Source: Deltaproteobacteria bacterium (GTDB lineage Bacteria; Myxococcota; Kuafuiibacteriia; Kuafuiibacteriales; Kuafuiibacteriaceae). Taken from it: a stretch of 64,000 nucleotides of DNA. Made by a program: the position numbers and the translations under genes. Below the pieces are notes generated by a model. It saw nothing but the letters and a program-made list of their open reading frames with translations. It made no database searches and was not told the DNA's origin. Of this stretch, positions 55,963-64,000 are shown piece by piece (the first letter of the stretch is position 1; every line of letters starts with the position of its first letter). The stretch lies in the NCBI GenBank assembly GCA_020632995.1, contig JACKEN010000004.1, positions 544,587-608,586 of the forward strand, written 5' to 3'.

Positions 55963-58900
55963 ATGGGCACGGCGCGGGTCCAGAAGAAGGCGTGTTCGAG
56001 CTGCGCGAGCAAGGCGCAGCCGATCACCGTGCCTGCCAACGTCGCGCCCACCCCGTCCATGTTCGAGAGCGCGGGGCCACCCCTGGGGCTCGTGCAGAAG
56101 AAGGTCGTGGTCGGGGAGGTCGGGGACCGCTTCGAGCAACAGGCCGACGAGGTCGCCGCGAAGGTCACGGCGGGCGAGAAGGCGCCGGACGTCCAGCCGA
56201 TGGGCGCCGCCGGCACCCAGGAGCTGGCCCAAGCCCAGGCCGAGGAGCCCGTGCAGGCCCAGGCCGAGGAGCCCGTGCAGGCCCAGGCCGAGGAGCCCGT
56301 GCAGGCCCAGGCCGAGGAGCCCGTGCAGGCCCAGGCCGAGGAGCCCGTGCAGGCGGCGGAGGGCGGGGACGGCGGTGGGGGTGGGGATGGCTCGGCCGCG
56401 TCGGTGGCCGCCTCCGCCATCGCGTCCAAGGGCTCCGGTCAACCCATGTTGACGAGCACGCGGCGGACGATCGAGCACTCCCTCGGCAAGGACCTCGGCG
56501 ACGTGCGGGTGCACCAGGGCGGCACCGCTTCGCGCGCCGCGCACGACATGGGGGCGCGCGCCTTCACTCACGGCACCGACATCTGGCTGGGCACGAACGA
56601 GTCCCAGCACGACGTGGGCCTGATGGCGCACGAGTCGACCCACGTCCTGCAGCAGGACGGCAAGGTGCGCCGGAGCTGTGAGCGCACGACGACCTTCGCG
56701 GACTTCGTGTCCTCGGTGTTGGGGCAAGGCGGGCCGCCGCCTGCCGAGGTCGCGCGCGGTGGGCCGGCGCCGGAGGCGCGGCCACAGGTCCGGCAGCCAC
56801 GGGACCGGCGGCTGCGGGCCGGCGGCGGCGGCGGAGGGACCGGCGCGCCCGCGGCCGAGGGGCCGGCGGCGGAGGGCGCTGCACCGGCGACGGAGGCCGA
56901 GGCACCGGCAGAGGAGACCGCAGGTGCAGGAGAGGTTGCGGAGGGCGCGGCCGCCGCGGGCGCCGCACCGGCGGGAGGCCCACCGCCACCGCTCGCCCCC
57001 CGGGAGCGCACCATCCCCTCCGATCCGCGCGAGCCGATCATGCCCGCCCCGCCCGAGACGCTCTCGGCCGCCGCCGAAGGGCGCATCTCGGGGGTCGGCG
57101 CGCGCGCGGGTTCGGCGGCCGAGACCACCCGCGCGCTGCCGCCGGCCGAGGAGAACGTGGGTGAGGCCCGCGGCGCGGTCACCGAGCCGGAGTCCGAGAC
57201 CGCGGGGCGGGCGGAGGCGGCCCGGGTGGCCGAGCTGCGGGCCCAGGCCCAGCCGAGCCCCGAGATCGAGGAGCTCTGCACCCGCATCCGCGAGATCATC
57301 TGCAGCCGCCGCCCGCCGGACGAGGACTCCCTGGTGGAGGCCGACCCCCGGGCGATGGCCACGGAGGCGGGCCAGCAGTTGGAGAGCAACGTCGAGGGCG
57401 ACGCGGATCGGGTGGCGGGCGAGTACGAGCCCATCGACACCCCGCCCCAGGGCACCCCGGCGCTCGAGCCCGAGGCGATCGAGGACCCGCCAGCCACCGT
57501 CGACACCCCGGACCTCGCCGCGGGTCAGGCCACCCCCGACGCGGTGCCCGCCGAGGACGTCTCCCTCGATGACGACGTCGCGGCCAACCAGCGCCGGATG
57601 GAAGAGGCGGGCATGGACTCGGCGCCGGCTCGCCTGGTGGAGGACGGCCCGATCGCGGAGGCCCGCGCCGCCCAGGGCGACCTCGAGGAGACCGCGCGCC
57701 GAGATCCCGCGGAGGTGTTGGCAGAGCAGACCGCGGCCCTGGGTCAGGCCAACGCGGACATGGAGGCGCTCCAGCTGCGCGCGGCCGAGTCGTTGATGGC
57801 GGCGCGGACCCGCTCGGTGGAGGGCGCGCGCGGCCAACAGGATGGGATGGTCGAGTCCGAGCAGCAGACCCGCGATCGGATCAGCGGCGAGGCCCAATCC
57901 ATCTTCGACACCACGCGTACCGCGGTGATGGACATGATCCGTCCGCTCGCGGAGAACGCGATGACCAAGTACGAGCGGGGCGTCGCGATCCTCTCCACGC
58001 AGTTCGAGACCGATCTACAGCGGGTGTCGGACTGGATCGACGAGCGGCACTCCGGCGTCGGCGGCTTCTTCACCGGCCTCGGCGACGCGGTGTTCGGTCT
58101 CCCGGACTGGGTCACCGAGGAGTACGACCGGGCCGAGCAAGCCTTCGGCGACGGGATGTGCGAGCTGATTCGCGAGATCTCGACCGACGTCAACACCGTC
58201 ATCCTCGCGGCGGAGCAGCTCATCCAGAGCGCCGACGACGAGATCGCGGCCCTGTTCCAGGGCCTCGGCCCCGAGCTCGAGGGCTGGGCGGCCGAGCAAC
58301 AGGCCCAGTTCTCCGAGCGGCTCTCGGGCCTCACCGACGAGGTCCACCAGACCCGCGACAACTTCAACCGCGACCTGCGGCAGCGCGCCTCCCAGGCGGT
58401 CGACGACGTCCGCACCCGCATCCACGACCTCCGCCAGGCCGCGCGAGGCCTGATCGGCCGCATCGCGGACGCCATCGACGCGTTCCTCGATGATCCCGCC
58501 CGCTTCATCATCAACGGCCTCCTGCGCCTCCTCGGCATCTCTCCCTCCGCGTTCTGGGCGCTGGTGCGGCGCATCGAGCAGGTCATCGACGACATCGCCG
58601 ACGATCCGGAGACGTTCGCCAACAACCTGATGGCCGCCCTGAAGAAGGGCTTTCAACAGTTCTTCGACAACTTCCCGACCCACCTCCTCAACGGGTTCCT
58701 GCAGTGGCTCTTCAGCGGCCTCGGCTCGGTGGGCGTCACCATCCCCACCGACTTCTCCCTGAAGAGCGTCATCACCTTCTTCCTCCAGATCATGGGGATC
58801 ACGTGGCCACGCATCCGCCGCCTGATCGCCAAGCACATCGGCGAGGAGAACGTGGCGCTGATCGAGAAGGCCTACGAGTTGGTCTCGCTGCTCATCGAGA

Positions 58901-60777
58901 AGGGCCCCGAGGGCATCTTCGAGATGATCAAGGAGCAGCTCAACCCTCAGACCATCCTCGACGCCATCCTCGACGCCGCCATCGACTACCTGATGGAGGC
59001 GCTCATCACTCGCATCACCGCGCGCATCATCATGATGTTCAACCCCGCCGGCGCGATCCTGCAGGCCATCGAGGCCGTCTACCGCGTCGTCAAGTGGATC
59101 TTCGAGAACGCGGCGCGGATCTTCACCCTCGTCGAGACCATCGTGAACGGGGTCGCGGATCTGATCGCGGGCAGGATCGATGGCATGGCGAACGCGGTCG
59201 AAAGGGCGCTTGCGGGGCTGATCCCGCCGGTCATCGACTTCCTGGCCGGCTTCTTGGGCCTGGGCGGCCTGCCGGACGCGGTGGCGAACGCGGTGCGCGG
59301 GCTCCAGGAGTCCGTGGAGCGCATCCTGGACCGCGTCATCGGGTGGCTCGCGGGCCAGGCGCGACGGCTGCTGCGCGCGCTGGGCATCGGCGGGGAGGAC
59401 GAAGAGGGCGAGGCCGGCTCCAGTGACGTGGGCGAGACGATGCCGATCCCGTGCGACGACTCCTCTCACACCCTCTCGATCGAGTCGGAGGGCTCTGAGG
59501 CCACCTTCTTCATCGCGAGCCGCCGCGAGCGCGCCCAACGCAAGCTCACCGACTGGCGCGCCAAGGCGAACGGGATGCGCGATGACGAGGCCAAAGCCAA
59601 CGCCCTGGAAGCGCTCGCGCGGTTCGAGGCCGACCTCAACGCGCTCGACGCCGAGGCCGACCGGATCCTCGCTGCCAAGCGGGAGGCCTCGAGTGGGAGC
59701 GAGGGCGGCGCCGCGCCCGACGAAGCGACCTTCGTCACCAAGGAGCGCCAGCTCATCACCGATCACCTGACCGGGATCCTCAACATCCTCGGTGAGGACC
59801 TCCCCGCGACCCGGCGACGACTCGAGCAGGCGCAGAACAAGGACAACCTCCAGACCGAGTTCACCTCCCAGGTCTGGCAGGCGGAGTTCGGGGTCTCGAT
59901 GAAGACATCCTACCGGGACTTCGACGCAGGTATCCTCCTGGAGTCCGTCGAGAAGGTTCGGCATGGTGCCTACAGGCTGAAGCCCCCGGACCTCGCTGAG
60001 CTCGTCCGGATGTCCAAGGAGGCCATGCTGCAGCGAGGCACCACCGCGTTGGGCCGTGACGGCTCGGTGTTCACCAACGCGGACATCAAGACCTTCCTCG
60101 CCGCCGATGAGCGCACCCCCCGTGACGAGTCGCTGTACACGGATGCCGTCCTCGTGCGGGTCGTCAACGAGCTCAAGGGCAACGGGCTCACGGAAGCATC
60201 GGGCGGCTACCAGTGGTCGCTCGAGGATGTGGAGTGGCGCGACCTACCAACCTCCTGGTCCGGCGAGGACGTCCGACGGAAGTACTACATCAATGGTTCG
60301 GACTTCGCCTCGGCAAGGGGCACGATCCAGAGTCGCGGTATCAGCCGCATCTCCCGGACCATTGCGGACATCGAATCCGGCGACCCCATCCGCATGGCGA
60401 GCGGGACTCGTTCGTGGGCGACCCTTGCCAGCCAGGAGGTCGTTCCAGACCCGTCCTACAACCCGAGGCGACGGTCGGACTACACGAACCCATCGAACTT
60501 CGACGTGGACCACGCAACCCCCCTCGCCTATCACTGGCTCTATCTGGAGGGGAACAACATGGGCGCGAACGAGCGCCAAAGTGTCGCCGGAAGCGGAGGC
60601 GGCAACTTGAAGCTGATGTGGGCCTCCCTCAATCGCTCCAAAGGCGCGGCTGGGCCGCGCGGCGTGGGCGCATACGTCCGCCGGGTGGGCCGAAGCTTCA
60701 CGCACCAGTACAACTCGAGCTTCTACTACGCAGATGAATCCACGCCCTACCAGCAGTTCGCGCACCTGAGGTCCTGA
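55963..60777 (+). CDS. DUF4157 eCIS cargo protein with C-terminal HNH-like nuclease domain
   Basis: This 1604-residue protein begins with a Cys/Lys leader (KKACSSCASKAQP), then five identical QAQAEEPV repeats (about 90-129). The DUF4157 domain (about 157-230) includes MAHESTHVLQQ with the metallopeptidase-like H223-E-x-x-H227. An Ala/Pro/Glu-rich linker (250-520) and a long amphipathic helical middle (520-1170) follow, with hydrophobic stretches near 900-1130. The last 100 residues have an HNH-type signature: NFDVDHATPLAYHW (D1516, H1517, H1524), a GNN turn and NLKLMWASLNRSKG (N1548, N1557). DUF4157 is a known marker of eCIS-loaded effectors. The end domain predicts DNA or RNA cleavage in a target cell. 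Confidence 0.85.
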   Translation: MGTARVQKKACSSCASKAQPITVPANVAPTPSMFESAGPPLGLVQKKVVVGEVGDRFEQQADEVAAKVTAGEKAPDVQPMGAAGTQELAQAQAEEPVQAQAEEPVQAQAEEPVQAQAEEPVQAQAEEPVQAAEGGDGGGGGDGSAASVAASAIASKGSGQPMLTSTRRTIEHSLGKDLGDVRVHQGGTASRAAHDMGARAFTHGTDIWLGTNESQHDVGLMAHESTHVLQQDGKVRRSCERTTTFADFVSSVLGQGGPPPAEVARGGPAPEARPQVRQPRDRRLRAGGGGGGTGAPAAEGPAAEGAAPATEAEAPAEETAGAGEVAEGAAAAGAAPAGGPPPPLAPRERTIPSDPREPIMPAPPETLSAAAEGRISGVGARAGSAAETTRALPPAEENVGEARGAVTEPESETAGRAEAARVAELRAQAQPSPEIEELCTRIREIICSRRPPDEDSLVEADPRAMATEAGQQLESNVEGDADRVAGEYEPIDTPPQGTPALEPEAIEDPPATVDTPDLAAGQATPDAVPAEDVSLDDDVAANQRRMEEAGMDSAPARLVEDGPIAEARAAQGDLEETARRDPAEVLAEQTAALGQANADMEALQLRAAESLMAARTRSVEGARGQQDGMVESEQQTRDRISGEAQSIFDTTRTAVMDMIRPLAENAMTKYERGVAILSTQFETDLQRVSDWIDERHSGVGGFFTGLGDAVFGLPDWVTEEYDRAEQAFGDGMCELIREISTDVNTVILAAEQLIQSADDEIAALFQGLGPELEGWAAEQQAQFSERLSGLTDEVHQTRDNFNRDLRQRASQAVDDVRTRIHDLRQAARGLIGRIADAIDAFLDDPARFIINGLLRLLGISPSAFWALVRRIEQVIDDIADDPETFANNLMAALKKGFQQFFDNFPTHLLNGFLQWLFSGLGSVGVTIPTDFSLKSVITFFLQIMGITWPRIRRLIAKHIGEENVALIEKAYELVSLLIEKGPEGIFEMIKEQLNPQTILDAILDAAIDYLMEALITRITARIIMMFNPAGAILQAIEAVYRVVKWIFENAARIFTLVETIVNGVADLIAGRIDGMANAVERALAGLIPPVIDFLAGFLGLGGLPDAVANAVRGLQESVERILDRVIGWLAGQARRLLRALGIGGEDEEGEAGSSDVGETMPIPCDDSSHTLSIESEGSEATFFIASRRERAQRKLTDWRAKANGMRDDEAKANALEALARFEADLNALDAEADRILAAKREASSGSEGGAAPDEATFVTKERQLITDHLTGILNILGEDLPATRRRLEQAQNKDNLQTEFTSQVWQAEFGVSMKTSYRDFDAGILLESVEKVRHGAYRLKPPDLAELVRMSKEAMLQRGTTALGRDGSVFTNADIKTFLAADERTPRDESLYTDAVLVRVVNELKGNGLTEASGGYQWSLEDVEWRDLPTSWSGEDVRRKYYINGSDFASARGTIQSRGISRISRTIADIESGDPIRMASGTRSWATLASQEVVPDPSYNPRRRSDYTNPSNFDVDHATPLAYHWLYLEGNNMGANERQSVAGSGGGNLKLMWASLNRSKGAAGPRGVGAYVRRVGRSFTHQYNSSFYYADESTPYQQFAHLRS
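56230..56349 (+). repeat. Five 24-bp tandem repeats inside the cargo gene
   Basis: Five head-to-tail copies of a 24-bp unit beginning CAGGCCCAGGCCGAGGAGCC (the first copy differs at one base) encode QAQAEEPV five times. The repeats keep the frame and form a flexible acidic linker between the leader and the DUF4157 domain. Copy number could vary by slippage. Confidence 0.95.
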
Positions 60778-60779
60778 CG

Positions 60780-61691
60780 ATGTCCAAGGTAACCAGTCTC
60801 GATTGTCACCTCCTCACCCGTCCTCGAATGGTCACGCATCTCGCGTTGTCGCCAGACGGTGACCGGCTTGCCTTGGGGCTCGCGGGTGAAGGTCCGGGCG
60901 GCCTCATCGAAGTACTCTCCCTTCCTGGCACGGATTCGGTTGCGAAGCTGGAGACGAACGGAGGTTTCGCTTGTCGGGGCGTCGCCTTCCTGTCGAACCG
61001 CACGATGGCCTTCGCCGTCCAGCACGAGATGCTGGGCAACTGCGAGTTGAAGACCGTAGACGAGGGTGGACAGCCCGAGCGCTGGGCGACCTACTCGGTG
61101 GATGACCGAATCCGGGAGGTGGTCAGCGGCGGTCGGGGTCAGGTGCTGGCCGTCGTTGGTAAGACCGTCGAGGTCTGGGACGTCGCCGCACGCGAGGTCG
61201 CGCGGAGCTTCGAGGGCATGAGCCCCGAGGTTCCGATGCGTGCGAACTTCGATCCCAGCGGCCGCTACCTGTTCTTGTCCGGAGAGGAACCCGGCTGGCT
61301 GACGTGCCACGACCTCGAGGACCATGCCCCACTTCGGAAGTGGAGGTCACCGACACGGATCGCCGATGAGGTCTTCGTCTCTCCCGACGGCCGCCTCGTT
61401 GGACTCATCGGCGAGGGCGGGCAAGGCGCCTTCCTCTACGACCTCGACTCCGGAGCGCGGGTACTCGAGGCGGTCTTTCACGAGGACACACCAGCGGATC
61501 GAATGGTCTTCGCGCTCGACGGAGGTGGGGTTGTGGAGGCCTCTTCCCACTTCAGGTTCGACCCGGTGGCGCACCAGAGCCTCGGCGTCGAGCTCTTTCG
61601 AGTCGCGTGCTGCGCAGCGGCCAGCCACGCCCCCGTGTACGCATTCGGTTCACTCGACGGCACCGTGCGCTGGATGCGTGAGGTCGGGTGA
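60780..61691 (+). CDS. Beta-propeller (WD40-like) protein, candidate immunity or accessory protein of the cargo
   Basis: The ATG lies 2 bp after the cargo stop codon, so it is co-translated. The 303-residue protein has repeated blade motifs (LALSPDGDRLALGLAGEG, ANFDPSGRYLFLSGEEP, VFVSPDGRLVGLIGEGGQ, AFGSLDGTVRWMREVG) matching a seven-bladed WD40-like propeller, with no signal peptide. Such proteins frequently follow polymorphic toxin genes and can neutralise them, but a scaffold or loading role is equally possible. The codon use and lower G+C of the cargo's last 250 codons and of this gene look slightly different from the operon, as in exchanged toxin/immunity cassettes. Confidence 0.62.
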   Translation: MSKVTSLDCHLLTRPRMVTHLALSPDGDRLALGLAGEGPGGLIEVLSLPGTDSVAKLETNGGFACRGVAFLSNRTMAFAVQHEMLGNCELKTVDEGGQPERWATYSVDDRIREVVSGGRGQVLAVVGKTVEVWDVAAREVARSFEGMSPEVPMRANFDPSGRYLFLSGEEPGWLTCHDLEDHAPLRKWRSPTRIADEVFVSPDGRLVGLIGEGGQGAFLYDLDSGARVLEAVFHEDTPADRMVFALDGGGVVEASSHFRFDPVAHQSLGVELFRVACCAAASHAPVYAFGSLDGTVRWMREVG

Positions 61692-61702
61692 TCGGAGGAC
61701 CC

Positions 61703-61981
61703 ATGGCTGTCACCACAGCACACCAACCCGAACGCCGGCTCTTCACCGACCCCGACGCCCGCCGCTTCTACCTCATCCCCGACGGTCAGGCTCACCCGGC
61801 GAAGTCCGCTCTCCTCCATGACCGGGCAGATCAAGCGCGCGGTAAGACGCCGCCGCACCCTCTCCCCTACGCCGCCACCCAGCTTAGAGGGGCCAAGAGC
61901 GTGGCTCAGGCTGGCGTCCGGAGGCGGTGGACCGCGCCAGCTCGGGATCTCGGGCTGCTCAGGGCCTGGAAGGGGCCGTGA
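61703..61981 (+). CDS. Short hypothetical protein downstream of the propeller gene
   Basis: ATG 61703 (an ATG-like upstream start at 61688 is weaker) opens MAVTTAHQPERRLFTDPDAR followed by RFYLIPDGQAHPAKSALLHD, 92 residues ending at TGA 61979. The second half is basic and Pro-rich without structure, so a frameshift into the following gene is possible; an overlapping GTG at 61978 starts the next frame. No family was recognised. Its position between the cargo cassette and the glycosyltransferase suggests an accessory role. Confidence 0.4.
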   Translation: MAVTTAHQPERRLFTDPDARRFYLIPDGQAHPAKSALLHDRADQARGKTPPHPLPYAATQLRGAKSVAQAGVRRRWTAPARDLGLLRAWKGP

Positions 61982-62480
61982 GCCGCCCCCTGGTCCCAGG
62001 CCCGGCGGCGCCGCCAGCGAAGCAGGCGCAACCTGGATTGCGGCTACTCGCCGCCCTCAGCCAGATTCACGACGCCGTGGCCCTCGCCGAGGATCCGGCC
62101 CCAGGTGGTGAAGGACGCCGCAGCCGGCTCGTGGCACAGCTCGACGCGCCTTCTTGGTGCGCGCCAAGGCGGCCCAGACCGAGGCAGACCGCGGAAGGCG
62201 CTCCGGAAGAGCAGGAGGCCGGCGGTTCGTGGAGACGGTACGCGGGCGGCATCTCGGCGTGCCGGAGCCACGGCTCCACACCGATCTCGAGCCTCGTCAG
62301 GGCCTCTCGGCGCGCATTCGCGGCAGGGCCCAGGATGCCGCGCGTCGCCTCGAGACCTCCTTCGCGGATCGACACCTGGGCGAAGACGTGGCCAAGCACG
62401 GCCTCGCCGCGATGTCGGAGCGCCTCCGCCGCGCCGCGGAGGCTACACGACCTCCGGAGGGGGACGACGATGAAGAGTGA
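61978..62480 (+). CDS. Helical eCIS-associated protein (one probable frameshift)
   Basis: From GTG 61978 the frame reads LRLLAALSQIHDAVALAEDP and SRLVAQL, then breaks near 62148. The adjoining frame continues FLVRAKAAQTEADRGRRSGR, FVETVRGRHLGVPEPRLHTD and SEERLRRAAEA-type helices (SERLRRAAEATRPPEGDDDE) to TGA 62478. Together they give about 167 residues of mostly charged helix. The stop overlaps the glycosyltransferase start by 11 bp. The exact joint is uncertain, and each part alone would be an incomplete helix bundle. Confidence 0.45.
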
Positions 62481-64000
62481 CGTGCTCGTCAGCTGCATCA
62501 TGCCGACCTTCAACCGCCGGCAGTTCATCCCGCGCGCTCTCCGGTGCTTCCTGGCCCAGACCTACCCGAACCGAGAGCTCATCGTGCTCGACGACGGCGA
62601 CGACCCGGTGGCGGACCTCATGCCGGCGGGCGATCCCCGCGTCCGCTACGTGCGGCTCCCCGCGCGGACATGCGTCGGGAAGAAGCGCAACATGGCCTGC
62701 AAGGAGGCGCGGGGGGATCTCATCGCGCACTTCGACGACGACGACTGGTACGCCCCCGAGCGGCTCGCGCTCCAGGTCGAAGCGCTCCGGGACGACCGCT
62801 TCGATCTCTGCGGGGTGGATCGCCTGCTCTACTACGACCTGGGCGAGGAGCGGGCCTACGAGTACCGCGCACCCGGCCCGGACCCGATCTGGCTGAGCCT
62901 GCTCTGCTATCGGCGGAGCCTGTGGGCACAGAAGCCCTTCCCCGAGGTCCAGGTGGCCTCGGACACCCTCTTCCTGCAGCGCATCGCCGGCTCACGGAAG
63001 CTGGCCCTCACCCGCGAGGGCCTATCGGTCTGCACCATCCACGGCAAGAACGTCTCCCCGAAGCGCGTCAGCGCTCGCGAGTGGCGCACCATCTCCACCG
63101 ACGTGCTCCGGCAGACGATGGGGGATGACTTCGGATCGCTCCTGCAACCGGAATTGCCGTCCGCAACCCCACCGAGCCATCCTGAGAACACAGCCGCCGA
63201 GCCCACGTCGACCTCGTTCTCGGTGAACGTGCTGACGCGTCGACAGGGCGCCTCTGGCACCGGGGCGCTCATCGAGGCGGTGCGACGCGCCCACCCCCGG
63301 GTGCTCGCGACCCCGCGCTGGGACCGCGCCGCCGACGTGCTCTTCTCGGTGCCGGCCGCCGATCTGACCCCGGAGCTCGCGAGCCGGGCGGTCGCCTACG
63401 TCGCGGCGACGCACCTGGACCCCACGCTGCGGGCCGTGCTCTCGGAGGCGGCCGTGGTGGTGGCCCACAGCCCCTCGGTGGCGCGGTGGCTCGAGCACCG
63501 GGTCGGGCGCCCCGCCGACCGGGTCATCTCGCCCGGCCCGCGCCCCGGCATCCGGCCGCGGGAGCGAGTGGCGGAGCGCTTCACCATCGTGGTGCACGGG
63601 CACGATCGCGGGCCGGTCCCCACGGGCGCGGAGGATGAGGATGGCCGCCCGCTCATCGGCCAAGCGCTGTGCGGCACGGACCGCGTGCTCGAGATCGCCC
63701 GCGGCCTCGATCCACGCGGTGTGCTGTTTCGGCTCGAGCCGGCCCACCAGCGCAGCCCGCTGGCGGACGGGCTGCGGCGCCTGGGCTTCGCCCTGGAGCT
63801 CGAGAGCCGCGAGCGTGATCCGCGCGATCGCTTCATCGACGCCGACTGCTTCCTGATCGCCAGCCGCACCGAAGGCGGGCCCATCCAAGGCCTCGACGCC
63901 ATCGCGGCGGGCGTGCCCGTGGTCTCCACTCCGGTGGGCGAGATGGCGCAGGTCACGGAGCTCATGTGGCGGAGCACCGCGGAGGCCATCGAGCAACTCG
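62470..64000 (+). CDS. Two-domain glycosyltransferase (GT2 plus GT4-like), continues beyond the window
   Basis: ATG 62470 opens a frame that stays open to the window end (510 codons). The N-terminal GT2 domain shows VSCIMPTFNRRQFIPRALRC, FLAQTYPNRELIVLDDGDDP and the metal-binding AHFDDDDWYAPERLALQVEA. After a Ser/Pro linker (about residues 220-245) a GT-B-type domain begins, with the retaining-enzyme end motif SRTEGGPIQGLDAIAAGVPV followed by VSTPVGEM. It should transfer sugars to a polysaccharide, lipid or protein. It is the last gene visible in the cluster and overlaps the preceding gene by 11 bp. Glycosylation of the particle or of the producer's surface are both possible. Confidence 0.8.
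   Translation, partial: MKSDVLVSCIMPTFNRRQFIPRALRCFLAQTYPNRELIVLDDGDDPVADLMPAGDPRVRYVRLPARTCVGKKRNMACKEARGDLIAHFDDDDWYAPERLALQVEALRDDRFDLCGVDRLLYYDLGEERAYEYRAPGPDPIWLSLLCYRRSLWAQKPFPEVQVASDTLFLQRIAGSRKLALTREGLSVCTIHGKNVSPKRVSAREWRTISTDVLRQTMGDDFGSLLQPELPSATPPSHPENTAAEPTSTSFSVNVLTRRQGASGTGALIEAVRRAHPRVLATPRWDRAADVLFSVPAADLTPELASRAVAYVAATHLDPTLRAVLSEAAVVVAHSPSVARWLEHRVGRPADRVISPGPRPGIRPRERVAERFTIVVHGHDRGPVPTGAEDEDGRPLIGQALCGTDRVLEIARGLDPRGVLFRLEPAHQRSPLADGLRRLGFALELESRERDPRDRFIDADCFLIASRTEGGPIQGLDAIAAGVPVVSTPVGEMAQVTELMWRSTAEAIEQL

Noticed and set aside
56230..56349. CRISPR array
   Set aside because: Direct repeats without spacers inside a coding frame; a coding tandem repeat.
55525..57897. 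Minus-strand frame of 790 codons with GLGLHGLL-type repeats
   Set aside because: The repeats are the antisense reading of the QAQAEEPV repeat; no independent support.
28847..61691. Type VI secretion system
   Set aside because: No TssJ, TssL, TssM or ClpV-type genes are present; the DUF4255 cap, Afp15-like ATPase and DUF4157 cargo are eCIS features.

Overview
The window is about 70% G+C, densely coded, and most likely comes from a myxobacterium or close relative (Myxococcota). Evidence for this is a MYXO-CTERM-like sorting tail on the protein at 49935-51983, AgmX-like and PEGA-type secreted proteins, a large CehA/McbA metallohydrolase, and many lipoproteins and outer-membrane barrels.

The left part (1-12.8 kb) holds ordinary chromosomal genes: a partial NuoE-like [2Fe-2S] protein, a TPR protein, a histidine kinase/NtrC-type regulator pair, three secreted or outer-membrane proteins preceded by a candidate sigma-54 promoter, decayed small genes, a tandem lipoprotein pair, an ErpA-type Fe-S carrier and a convergent unknown gene. 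At 12.8-14.5 kb a 190-bp inverted-repeat element sits next to a complete IS630-family insertion (13004-14518, TA duplication, 29-bp terminal repeats) that carries a small winged-helix passenger gene.

From 14.5 to 27.9 kb there is a mostly minus-strand block: CehA-like hydrolase, His-rich porin, PafA-like phosphatase, two AgmX-like proteins, a PEGA protein (plus strand), an EF-hand protein and a DksA/TraR zinc finger. Almost every gene here is broken by single-base indels, yet each frame segment keeps family-typical sequence. That pattern looks like poor consensus sequence rather than real decay. Entries in this block give the inferred full extent of each gene.

From 27.3 kb to the right edge lies the main feature, an extracellular contractile injection system (eCIS; Afp/PVC/MAC-like, phage-tail-derived). 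An enhancer-binding AAA+ regulator with an altered GAFTGA loop and a good -24/-12 match precede a compact co-directional operon. In order it encodes a winged-helix protein, a DUF4255 cap, sheath, tube, a giant second sheath carrying two fibronectin-like domains, a second tube, a CIS tube-initiator/LysM-type protein, a tiny conserved protein, hub, spike, gp25, baseplate J and gpI-like proteins. Next come two paralogous baseplate or fibre proteins, a run of secreted proteins and lipoproteins including the MYXO-CTERM protein, an Afp14-position protein and the Afp15-like AAA+ ATPase.

The operon then continues with a 1604-residue DUF4157 cargo candidate ending in an HNH-like nuclease domain, a beta-propeller protein that could be its immunity partner, a helical protein and a two-domain glycosyltransferase that runs off the window. 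No PAAR tip, recognisable tape measure or ClpV/TssJLM genes were seen, so this is an eCIS and not a type VI secretion system or a live prophage.
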